Shown here in pieces: positions 1 to 6,517 of a stretch of 6,517 nucleotides of DNA. The notes under the pieces are model-generated. The model searched no databases, had not been told where the DNA came from, and was given only the letters and a program-made list of their open reading frames with translations. Numbering within the stretch: position 1 is the first letter of the stretch; every line of letters begins with the position of its first letter. Source of the stretch: Massilia sp. (GTDB lineage: Bacteria > Pseudomonadota > Gammaproteobacteria > Burkholderiales > Burkholderiaceae_D); assembly GCA_003520365.1 (NCBI GenBank), contig DOUW01000317.1:1-6517 (forward strand). Direction: 5' to 3'. Position numbers and translations under genes: made by a program.

Positions 1-23
1 TTCGACCACTCTGCCACCTCTCC
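1..23 (-). tRNA. tRNA-Ser, 5' end only (cut by window edge)
   Basis: Read on the minus strand, the first 23 bases of the window give a 5' acceptor strand (GGAGAGG), then TG, then a D-arm beginning GCAGAGTGGTCGAA. The stretch TGGCAGAGTGG fits the tRNA A-box pattern, and the AGTGGTCGAA form of the D-loop is that of bacterial serine tRNAs. The anticodon, long variable arm and 3' end lie outside the window, so the isoacceptor cannot be named. A perfect TATAAT box 37 bases upstream and the position just downstream of serS both support the call. tRNA-Leu has a related D-arm and is the main alternative, but fits less well. Confidence 0.8.
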
Positions 24-45
24 TAATTCGGTGCGGCGCGGTCGC

Positions 46-79
46 TGCAAGAGACATGCATTATAGCGATGCTCTTGCA
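46..79. repeat. Inverted repeat centred on the tRNA-Ser -10 box
   Basis: The arms TGCAAGAG (46-53) and CTCTTGCA (72-79) are perfect reverse complements. Inside them CAT (55-57) pairs with ATG (69-71) and GC (58-59) with GC (66-67) if one base is bulged on each side (54 and 68). The six-base centre, 60-65, is exactly the -10 hexamer. It is not a rho-independent terminator: the run of five T lies before the hairpin in the minus direction, and on the plus strand the hairpin is followed by A residues. Confidence 0.6.
60..65 (-). promoter_or_regulatory. -10 box (TATAAT) of the tRNA-Ser promoter
   Basis: A perfect TATAAT hexamer on the minus strand lies 36 bases before the tRNA 5' end, in the gap after serS. 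At 17 bp spacing the -35 position (83-88) reads TTCCGT, a poor match. The expected transcription start is near base 53, giving a 5' leader of about 30 nt to be removed by RNase P. This suggests the tRNA has its own promoter rather than depending on read-through from serS. The box sits in the centre of an inverted repeat (46-79), listed separately. Confidence 0.6.
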
Positions 80-130
80 AAAACGGAAGAGCCAATTCGC
101 GTCGAAGCAACTCCGTCCGTCATAACGGCC

Positions 131-1540
<1,410 letters not shown>

Positions 1541-2854
1541 TCACCCCTGCACATCGTCCTGTGCATCGGCGTCGAGCTGGCGCAGGAAAGCCAGCTTGTC
1601 CGCGATCTTCGCTTCCACCCCGCGCGGCACCGGCTGGTACCAGCCCGGCTCGGGCATGCCCTCGGGCAGGTAGGTTTCGCCGGCCGCATAGGCATGCGGC
1701 TCGTCGTGGGCGTAGCGGTACGCGTGGCCGTAGCCGAGCTCTTTCATGAGCTTGGTCGGCGCATTGCGCAGGTGCACCGGCACCTCGCGTGACCTGTCCT
1801 TACGGACAAACGCCATGGCGGCATTGAAGGCGTTGTAGCCGGCATTGCTCTTGGCCGCGATCGCGAGGTACACCACGGCCTGTCCCAGCGCCAGTTCGCC
1901 TTCGGGCGAGCCCAGGCGCTCGTAGGTGGTGGCGGCGTCGTTGGCGATCTGCAGGGCGCGCGGATCGGCGAGACCGATGTCTTCCCAGGCCATGCGCACG
2001 ATGCGGCGCGACAGGTATTTGGCGTCGGCGCCGCCATCGAGCATGCGGCACAGCCAGTACAGGGCCGCGTCCGGATGCGAGCCGCGCACCGACTTGTGCA
2101 GGGCCGAGATCTGGTCGTAGAAATTGTCGCCGCCCTTGTCGAAGCGGCGCGAATTGAGCGTGAGCGCGTTGTCGACGAAGTCGCCGGTAATCGTCGTGAT
2201 GCCCGAGGTCTCGGCCGAGGTCTTGGTCTGCTCGAGCAGGTTCAGGAAGCGGCGCGCATCGCCGTCGGCATAGCCGACCAGGGTGTTCACCGCCACTTCA
2301 TCAAAACTGAGGTGCTTCAGCACCCGCTCCTGGGCGCGCTTGAGGAGCTGGCGCATCTCGTCCTCGTTCAGTGCTTTCAGCACGTAGACCTGGGAACGCG
2401 ACAGCAGCGCGGAGTTGACCTCGAACGACGGGTTCTCGGTGGTGGCGCCGATCAGCGTGACCAGGCCCGACTCGACGAAAGGCAGCAAGGCGTCCTGCTG
2501 CGACTTGTTGAAGCGGTGGATCTCGTCGATGAAGAGAATCGTGTGCTTGCCGCGCGCCAGGTATTGCTCGGCCTGCTCGACGGCGGCACGGATATCCTTC
2601 ACGCCCGACAGCACGGCGGACAAGGCGATGAATTCGCAATCGAAGGCGTAGGCCGTCAGGCGCGCCAGCGTGGTCTTGCCGACGCCCGGCGGCCCCCACA
2701 GGATCATCGAATGCGGCTTGCCCGACTTGAACACCAGGTTCAGCGGCTTGCCCTCGCCCAGCAGGTGGCTCTGGCCGATGACTTCGCCGATGGTGCGCGG
2801 GCGCAGCGCCTCGGCCAGCGGGGGCGCGGGCTCGTTCTTGAAAAGATCATCCAC
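1541..2854 (-). CDS. rarA: Replication-associated recombination protein A, AAA+ ATPase
   Basis: Cytoplasmic AAA+ ATPase of the RarA/MgsA/WRNIP1 family, related to clamp-loader and RuvB ATPases and known to act at stalled replication forks and single-strand/double-strand DNA ends. Numbering from the GTG start (437 residues; E. coli RarA has 447): Walker A GPPGVGKT (54-61), Walker B ILFIDEIH (106-113), sensor 1 GATTEN (136-141), the arginine-finger region SALLSR (148-153), [11 protein letters not shown] (198-208), and the C-terminal oligomerisation domain with [15 protein letters not shown] (245-259), [19 protein letters not shown] (358-376) and YRYAHDE (379-385). Start choice: an upstream in-frame ATG at 2884 adds ten residues, but the GTG at 2852-2854 has a strong GGAGG five bases upstream and gives the VDDLFKNEP start expected of the family (fMet in vivo). 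It sits between the oxidoreductase and serS in the conserved lolA-rarA-serS neighbourhood. Confidence 0.95.
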   Translation of the reverse strand: MDDLFKNEPAPPLAEALRPRTIGEVIGQSHLLGEGKPLNLVFKSGKPHSMILWGPPGVGKTTLARLTAYAFDCEFIALSAVLSGVKDIRAAVEQAEQYLARGKHTILFIDEIHRFNKSQQDALLPFVESGLVTLIGATTENPSFEVNSALLSRSQVYVLKALNEDEMRQLLKRAQERVLKHLSFDEVAVNTLVGYADGDARRFLNLLEQTKTSAETSGITTITGDFVDNALTLNSRRFDKGGDNFYDQISALHKSVRGSHPDAALYWLCRMLDGGADAKYLSRRIVRMAWEDIGLADPRALQIANDAATTYERLGSPEGELALGQAVVYLAIAAKSNAGYNAFNAAMAFVRKDRSREVPVHLRNAPTKLMKELGYGHAYRYAHDEPHAYAAGETYLPEGMPEPGWYQPVPRGVEAKIADKLAFLRQLDADAQDDVQG

Positions 2855-2859
2855 GGCGG

Positions 2860-2864
2860 CCTCC
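2860..2864 (-). promoter_or_regulatory. Strong Shine-Dalgarno deciding the rarA GTG start
   Basis: GGAGG on the minus strand is separated by five bases from the GTG at 2852-2854. The competing ATG at 2882-2884 has no purine-rich site before it (upstream reads CACCCGAACC). The Shine-Dalgarno would lie inside the coding region if the ATG were used, which argues for the GTG start. Confidence 0.7.
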
Positions 2865-2910
2865 GGCGCGCCGCGCAACAGCATGGTTCGGGTGCAAAGT
2901 GTTGTGCATG

Positions 2911-2925
2911 CGGCTAGTGTAGCCG
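2911..2925 (-). promoter_or_regulatory. Possible rarA -10 box inside a small inverted repeat
   Basis: CGGCTA and TAGCCG form a perfect 6-bp inverted repeat with a 3-base centre. On the minus strand it contains TACACT (2916-2921), a plausible -10 hexamer (4/6 match to TATAAT), about 60 bases before the rarA GTG. The -35 position at 17 bp spacing (2939-2944) reads TCGCGG, a poor match. It may be a weak or activator-dependent promoter, or only a small hairpin in read-through RNA. Confidence 0.3.
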
Positions 2926-2939
2926 ATGCGCGCAGCCGC

Positions 2940-2960
2940 CGCGAGGGCGCTACGCCCGCG
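2940..2960. other. GC-rich imperfect hairpin downstream of the oxidoreductase
   Basis: GGGCG (2945-2949) and CGCCC (2953-2957) form a 5-bp stem with a 3-base loop. Three more pairs are possible after a two-base bulge (2940-2942 with 2958-2960). It lies about 65 bases after the oxidoreductase stop. No T-run follows in the minus direction, so I do not call it a rho-independent terminator. The rest of the 171-base gap (2855-3025) shows only the rarA signals and no gene that I can support. Confidence 0.25.
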
Positions 2961-3025
2961 TGACGGCGCGCACACTTGATGCAGACGCAGGCGCAAGCGG
3001 CAGCGCAACCTTCATGACACCAGGC

Positions 3026-3961
3026 TCAGGGCTTGCCCACGTAGAGCACGATCTTGCCCACCGCCCGTCCGCTTTCGCTGAGCGCATGCGCGGCGGCGAT
3101 GTCTTCCAGCGCGAACTCGGCGCCCACGATCGGACGCAACCGGCCGCCGTCGACCATGTCCGCCAGCCGCTCGAGCACCGGCGCGTTCGGCCCGATGAAG
3201 ACGAAGCCGGCGCGCACGCCCAGCCGTGCCGCTTTTTCCTCGCTGGGCGGGCTGATGATCGAGACCTGGATGCCACCCGGCTTCAGGATGTCCCAGGCCG
3301 CTTCCTGCACCTCGCCGCCGATGGTGTCGAACACGGCGTCGACCGGCGCCACCGCATCGGCCACTTTCGTCGCCGTGTAGTCCACGAACTGGTCCACGCC
3401 GAGCGACTCCACCAGCGCGCGGTTGCGGCTTGACGCGGTGGCGATGACGGTGGCGCCGGCGGCTTTCAGCAGCTGAATCGCGAGCGAGCCGACGCCGCCG
3501 GAGCCGGCCTGGACCAGCACGCGCTGGCCCGGCCCTACCTTGGCGGCGTCCATCATCGCTTCCCAGGCCGTGATGCCGGCCAGAGGCAGCGAGGCCGCTT
3601 CCACGTGCGAGATGGTGCGCGGCTTGCGCGCGCATTCGCCCGCGCGGATCGCGACGTACTCGGCGTAAGTGCCGTTGCGGGCGAGATCGGGGCGCGAAAA
3701 GACGGCGTCGCCGACCTGCCAATCCGTGACCTGGGCGCCGACCTGCTCGACCACGCCGGACACGTCCCAGCCGAGGGTCAGCGGCAGCGCGTGCGGGATC
3801 ATCTGCGCCAGGTAGCCCTCGCGCACTTTCCAGTCGACCGGGTTGATGGAGGCGGCCACGACCCGCACCAGCACCTCGTCCGGGGCGATGGTCGGGACCG
3901 GGATATCGTCGATGGAGAGGACCTCGCGTCCTCCATACTGATGGATGCGGACTGCCTTCAT
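3026..3961 (-). CDS. Zinc-free MDR-family NADP-dependent oxidoreductase (quinone reductase type)
   Basis: A 311-residue medium-chain dehydrogenase/reductase, probably cytoplasmic and NADPH-dependent, reducing quinones or activated enals/enones; the exact substrate cannot be read from sequence. The N-terminal GroES-like domain (about 1-120) carries SINPVDWK (38-45), typical of the quinone oxidoreductase group. It has GWDVSG (64-69) where zinc alcohol dehydrogenases carry GHE, and lacks the Cys cluster of the structural zinc lobe. The Rossmann domain (about 125-260) has LVQAGSGGVGSLAIQLLKAA (149-168) with the GSGGVG nucleotide loop (153-158), then TASSRN (175-180) after the second strand, where Ser/Arg usually contact the NADP phosphate. 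The C-terminus GRAVGKIVL (298-306) is usual for the family. The ATG at 3959-3961 has GAGGAA five bases upstream. It lies between lolA and rarA, where the conserved gene order normally has no gene. No symbol is assigned because many paralogues look alike. Confidence 0.88.
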   Translation of the reverse strand: MKAVRIHQYGGREVLSIDDIPVPTIAPDEVLVRVVAASINPVDWKVREGYLAQMIPHALPLTLGWDVSGVVEQVGAQVTDWQVGDAVFSRPDLARNGTYAEYVAIRAGECARKPRTISHVEAASLPLAGITAWEAMMDAAKVGPGQRVLVQAGSGGVGSLAIQLLKAAGATVIATASSRNRALVESLGVDQFVDYTATKVADAVAPVDAVFDTIGGEVQEAAWDILKPGGIQVSIISPPSEEKAARLGVRAGFVFIGPNAPVLERLADMVDGGRLRPIVGAEFALEDIAAAHALSESGRAVGKIVLYVGKP

Positions 3962-3966
3962 GGGGA

Positions 3967-3972
3967 TTCCTC
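3967..3972 (-). promoter_or_regulatory. Ribosome binding site of the oxidoreductase
   Basis: GAGGAA on the minus strand ends five bases before the ATG at 3959-3961. This fits the start of an MDR protein (MKAVRIHQYG), so no alternative start is needed. Confidence 0.6.
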
Positions 3973-3995
3973 GCGTAGCCGTTGATCGTGGACCG

Positions 3996-4001
3996 ATTCT
4001 A
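3996..4001 (-). promoter_or_regulatory. Possible -10 box (TAGAAT) of the oxidoreductase
   Basis: TAGAAT (5/6 match to TATAAT) lies about 35 bases before the ATG. The -35 position has no good match, so a promoter here would probably be weak or need an activator. TTGACT (4039-4044) further up looks like a -35 box, but no -10 lies at the right distance from it. Confidence 0.25.
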
Positions 4002-4053
4002 CGGCCTGCGCGAAGGAGCCCTGTTCCGCATGAGGTGGAGTCAAAGCGACACC

Positions 4054-4065
4054 CAACAATTGTTG
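4054..4065. promoter_or_regulatory. Perfect 12-bp palindrome, candidate operator
   Basis: CAACAATTGTTG is a perfect two-fold palindrome in the gap between lolA and the oxidoreductase, 19 bases after the lolA stop and 92 bases upstream of the oxidoreductase ATG. Its centre, ACAATTGT, recurs at 1456-1463. Palindromes of this AT-centred form are common operators of MarR-, TetR- or LysR-type regulators, but no regulator gene lies in the window. There is no T-run, so it is not a terminator. Confidence 0.35.
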
Positions 4066-4084
4066 AGCGCGCGAGAACAAATGT

Positions 4085-4732
4085 TTAGTTATTGATGACG
4101 TCCGCGCCCTTCGGGATCTCGAACTTGAACTGCTGGGCGCCCAGCGACGGGTTGCGCTGGAAGTTGGTGAACTTCAGCACCGAGGTCTGGCCGAAGGTGT
4201 CCTTCAGTTCCATCGCCTGCGGCGTGCCGTCGCGCAGGCCGATGCTGATCTGTTCGAAGGTGGTGTCGCGCGCCTTCGGCACGGCGTTCAGCCATTCGAG
4301 GCCGTCGCGGGTGCCGGCCTCGGACAGGGTGAAGTTCTTTTCCAGGTCATTGCTGCCGAACAGGATCGCTGCCGGCGAGGAACCCAGCGCATTGCCCAGC
4401 TTCTTGATCGTGACCTGGTTCAGGTCCTTGTCGTAGATGTAGAGCTGGTCGCCGTCGGCCTGCAGCAGCTGCTCGTAGGGCTTCTGGTAGTTCCAGATGA
4501 ATTTGCCGGGACGGGCGAAGACGAAGCTGCCGCTCGAGGCCGGGGTGGCCTTGCTGTTGGCGGACTTGCGCACTTGCTGCTGGGTGAATTCGCCCTTGGC
4601 GGACTTGGTGCCGGAGACGAAGGCCTTGAACTGGTCGAGGGCGGCGGCGTGGGCGGCGCCGCTGACGAAGACAGAGGCGGCCAGGGTGGCGGTGAGCAAT
4701 GCGGCGAGAGACGTTTTCATGTTCTTGTTCAT
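4085..4732 (-). CDS. lolA: Outer-membrane lipoprotein carrier protein LolA
   Basis: Periplasmic chaperone that takes outer-membrane lipoproteins from the LolCDE ABC transporter and passes them to LolB at the outer membrane. The 215-residue precursor has a clear Sec signal peptide: basic n-region MNKNMK, hydrophobic core about 8-24, and an AHA|AALDQF cleavage site after residue 29, leaving about 186 mature residues, close to the known size. Family features in order: KGEFTQQQV (46-54), [20 protein letters not shown] (66-85, with the conserved RPG and aromatic residues), [12 protein letters not shown] (100-111), and the C-terminal [10 protein letters not shown] (204-213). The start is ATG 4730-4732, with AAAAGGA five bases upstream; the frame is open 17 codons further up, but that extension would spoil the signal peptide. 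It follows ftsK by 83 bases, as in the conserved ftsK-lolA order, and may be co-transcribed with it. Confidence 0.95.
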   Translation of the reverse strand: MNKNMKTSLAALLTATLAASVFVSGAAHAAALDQFKAFVSGTKSAKGEFTQQQVRKSANSKATPASSGSFVFARPGKFIWNYQKPYEQLLQADGDQLYIYDKDLNQVTIKKLGNALGSSPAAILFGSNDLEKNFTLSEAGTRDGLEWLNAVPKARDTTFEQISIGLRDGTPQAMELKDTFGQTSVLKFTNFQRNPSLGAQQFKFEIPKGADVINN

Positions 4733-4737
4733 CGTGA

Positions 4738-4744
4738 TCCTTTT
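4738..4744 (-). promoter_or_regulatory. Ribosome binding site deciding the lolA start
   Basis: AAAAGGA on the minus strand ends five bases before the ATG at 4730-4732. The next in-frame ATG (4718-4720) has no such site and would shorten the signal peptide n-region. The longer upstream reading would place this site inside coding sequence. Confidence 0.6.
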
Positions 4745-4773
4745 AACGGTGGGGTGTTCGAAGGTACGACCGC

Positions 4774-4797
4774 GTGGACTCAAGAGCCCACCCTACG
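4774..4797 (-). repeat. REP-like palindrome with GTAG tetranucleotide
   Basis: On the minus strand a GTAG (4794-4797) and two further G residues (4792-4793) are followed by GTGGGCT-CTTG-AGTCCAC (4774-4791), a 7-bp stem with one G-T wobble and a 4-base loop. A GTAG or GGAG tetranucleotide 5' of an imperfect GC-rich palindrome is the described architecture of REP elements mobilised by RAYT transposases. No T-run follows, so it is not a rho-independent terminator. Only one copy is seen in the window, so its dispersed nature is inferred. Confidence 0.45.
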
Positions 4798-4815
4798 AAA
4801 CCCGTTGCACCCCGA

Positions 4816-6517
4816 TTACTCGGCGTTGGCGGCTGGCACCAGGATGTCGCGGTTGCCGTTCGACTGCATCGTCGACACCACGCCGCTCTGCTCCATCTGT
4901 TCGAGCAGGCGCGCGGCGCGGTTGTAGCCGATGCGCAGGTGGCGCTGGACCAGCGAGATCGAGGCGCGGCGGTGCTTCAGCACCACGGCCACGGCCTGGT
5001 CGTACATGGCGTCGGACTCGCCGCCGCCTTCGCCGGCCATGGCGCCGTCGCCGCCGGCACCGCCCTCTTCCAGCGTGCCGCCTTCGAGAATGCCTTCAAT
5101 GTAATTCGGCTCGCCCATCGATTGAAGATGTTTTACAACTCGATGCACTTCGTCGTCCGAGACAAAGGCGCCGTGCACGCGGACCGGCAGGCCGGTACCC
5201 GGCGGCATGTAGAGCATGTCGCCCATGCCGAGCAGGGTTTCGGCGCCCATCTGGTCGAGAATCGTGCGCGAGTCGATCTTCGAGCTCACCTGGAACGCGA
5301 TGCGGGTCGGGATGTTGGCCTTGATCAGGCCGGTGATCACGTCGACCGACGGACGCTGGGTTGCGAGAATCAGGTGGATCCCCGCCGCGCGCGCCTTCTG
5401 GGCGATACGGGCGATCAGTTCCTCGACCTTTTTACCCACGACCATCATCAGGTCGGCCAATTCGTCGATGATGATGACGATGGTCGGCAGCTTCTCGAGC
5501 GGCTCGGGATTGTCCGGCGAAATCGAGAACGGATTCGGGATGTGCTCTTCGCGCTTTTGCGCGTCCAGGATCTTGGCGTTGTAGCCGGCCAAATTGCGCA
5601 CGCCCAGCTTCGACATCAGTTTGTAGCGGCGCTCCATCTCGTTCACCGCCCAGTTCAGGGCGTGGCCGGCCTGGCGCATGTCGGTCACGACCGGCGCCAG
5701 CAGGTGCGGAATGCCTTCGTAGACCGACATTTCCAGCATCTTCGGGTCGATCAGGATCAGGCGCACGTCGGCCGGGTCGGCTTTATAGAGCAGCGACAGG
5801 ATGGTCGCGTTGATGCCCACCGATTTACCGGAACCGGTGGTACCCGCCACCAGCAGGTGCGGCATCTTGGCCAGGTCCGCCACCACGGGTTTGCCGGCGA
5901 TGTCCTTACCCAGCGCCACGGTCAGGTTCGAGACGCTGTCGTTATAGACCTTGGAGCCGACGATTTCCGTCAGGCGCACGATCTGGCGCTTCGGGTTCGG
6001 CAGCTCGAGCGCCATGTAGTTCTTGCCCGGGATGGTCTCGACCACGCGGATCGAGGTCAGCGACAGCGAACGCGCCAGGTCGCGCGCCAGGTTCACGATC
6101 TGGCTGCCCTTCACGCCGGTGGCCGGCTCGATTTCGTAGCGGGTGACGACCGGGCCCGGATAGGCGGCCACGACCTTGGCTTCGACGCCGAAGTCGGACA
6201 GCTTCTTCTCGATCAGGCGGCTGGTGTACTCCAGGGTGTCGTTGCCGACGACTTCCTGGGCCGCCGGCGGTTCGTCCAGCAGGGCCAGCGGCGGCAGGGT
6301 CGAGTCGCCCGGCAGGTCGCGGAACAGCGGCGTCTGCTGTTCCTTCTGGGCGCGTTCGCCCTTCGGCACCGACAGCATCGCCGGCTCGATCTTGATCGGA
6401 GGCAGGCCCGGCTCGGCACCGGCAGCCGACACCGTCCTGGCGGCCGCGGCGGCCGGCAGCGGCTTCACGTCGAAGTCCTCGTCCACGTCGAAACGCGGTT
6501 CCTTCGGCGCCGCAAGC
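4816..6517 (-). CDS. ftsK: DNA translocase FtsK, C-terminal part (N-terminus beyond window)
   Basis: Septum-bound hexameric ATPase that pumps the chromosome terminus apart at division and activates XerCD at dif. The window holds the last 566 residues; the membrane anchor and the true start lie beyond base 6517. In visible numbering, about 1-80 is a Pro/Ala-rich linker, followed by the alpha subdomain with [20 protein letters not shown] (94-113) and [20 protein letters not shown] (121-140). The RecA-like beta subdomain carries Walker A GTTGSGKS (225-232; bases 5821-5844), [20 protein letters not shown] (253-272), Walker [12 protein letters not shown] (346-356; DELADL at 5449-5466) and [20 protein letters not shown] (382-401). 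A Gly-rich hinge (478-500) leads to the winged-helix gamma domain (about 502-562) with [20 protein letters not shown] (517-536). There Asn532, Arg536 and Glu539 keep the spacing of the KOPS-reading residues known in E. coli. All motifs appear intact. The GTG at 6484-6486 is internal, since the frame stays open to the edge (reading [10 protein letters not shown] before it). Confidence 0.97.
   Translation of the reverse strand, partial: LAAPKEPRFDVDEDFDVKPLPAAAAARTVSAAGAEPGLPPIKIEPAMLSVPKGERAQKEQQTPLFRDLPGDSTLPPLALLDEPPAAQEVVGNDTLEYTSRLIEKKLSDFGVEAKVVAAYPGPVVTRYEIEPATGVKGSQIVNLARDLARSLSLTSIRVVETIPGKNYMALELPNPKRQIVRLTEIVGSKVYNDSVSNLTVALGKDIAGKPVVADLAKMPHLLVAGTTGSGKSVGINATILSLLYKADPADVRLILIDPKMLEMSVYEGIPHLLAPVVTDMRQAGHALNWAVNEMERRYKLMSKLGVRNLAGYNAKILDAQKREEHIPNPFSISPDNPEPLEKLPTIVIIIDELADLMMVVGKKVEELIARIAQKARAAGIHLILATQRPSVDVITGLIKANIPTRIAFQVSSKIDSRTILDQMGAETLLGMGDMLYMPPGTGLPVRVHGAFVSDDEVHRVVKHLQSMGEPNYIEGILEGGTLEEGGAGGDGAMAGEGGGESDAMYDQAVAVVLKHRRASISLVQRHLRIGYNRAARLLEQMEQSGVVSTMQSNGNRDILVPAANAE

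Noticed and set aside
2075..2917. 280-codon plus-strand open frame opposite rarA.
   Set aside because: It is a shadow of rarA: no recognisable motif, no ribosome binding site, and low-complexity Arg/Gln/Gly-rich content.
2950..3015. 21-codon minus-strand open frame just after the oxidoreductase stop, reading MKVALPLAPASASSVRAVTRA.
   Set aside because: It has no Shine-Dalgarno, its length is expected by chance, and no family resemblance is seen. Its signal-like look comes from Ala-rich codons.
4039..4044. TTGACT, a good -35 box for the oxidoreductase on the minus strand.
   Set aside because: The sequence 17 bp downstream (GGGCTC) does not resemble a -10 box.
4497..5324. 275-codon plus-strand open frame across the lolA-ftsK gap.
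   Set aside because: It is antisense to lolA and ftsK, and its second half is an arginine/proline/serine-rich run typical of frame artefacts in GC-rich DNA.
6484..6486. GTG as the start of the FtsK reading frame.
   Set aside because: The frame continues open to the window edge and the sequence is the inter-domain linker. The FtsK membrane domain must lie upstream, so this is an internal valine.

Overview
This window looks like ordinary core chromosome of a high-GC betaproteobacterium, most likely Oxalobacteraceae (Massilia/Duganella/Janthinobacterium-like). I base this on protein character, the GC-rich codon use and gene order; I could not run a search. All real genes lie on the minus strand, so transcription runs from high to low coordinates. 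No CRISPR array, rRNA, prophage, insertion sequence or defence system is visible, and I do not see an undescribed multi-gene system.

Layout in transcription order (right to left): the C-terminal motor and DNA-reading part of the divisome DNA translocase FtsK (4816-6517, cut by the window edge); an 83-base gap holding a REP-like palindrome; the periplasmic lipoprotein carrier LolA (4085-4732); a 123-base gap with a perfect 12-bp palindrome; a zinc-free MDR/quinone-reductase-type oxidoreductase (3026-3961); a 171-base gap with a probable rarA promoter; the AAA+ replication-recombination factor RarA (1541-2854, read from a GTG start that has a strong Shine-Dalgarno); a 114-base gap with a probable extended -10 promoter for serS; seryl-tRNA synthetase SerS (131-1426); and a 107-base gap with a perfect TATAAT box leading into the first 23 nt of a tRNA-Ser gene that leaves the window at base 1. 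No gene-free stretch exceeds 300 bases.

The order ftsK-lolA-rarA-serS is a long-conserved neighbourhood (the same order is known in Escherichia coli). Here it is interrupted by one extra gene, the oxidoreductase, between lolA and rarA. The core genes serve chromosome segregation at division (FtsK), outer-membrane lipoprotein sorting (LolA), stalled-fork handling (RarA) and serine decoding (SerS plus the adjacent tRNA-Ser). They share housekeeping status more than a single pathway.

The items most worth a second look are small: an inverted repeat centred on the -10 box of the tRNA-Ser promoter, the GTG start of rarA, a REP-like hairpin with a GTAG tetranucleotide between ftsK and lolA, the inserted oxidoreductase gene, and an ACAATTGT palindrome occurring both upstream of the oxidoreductase and over the serS -10 region.
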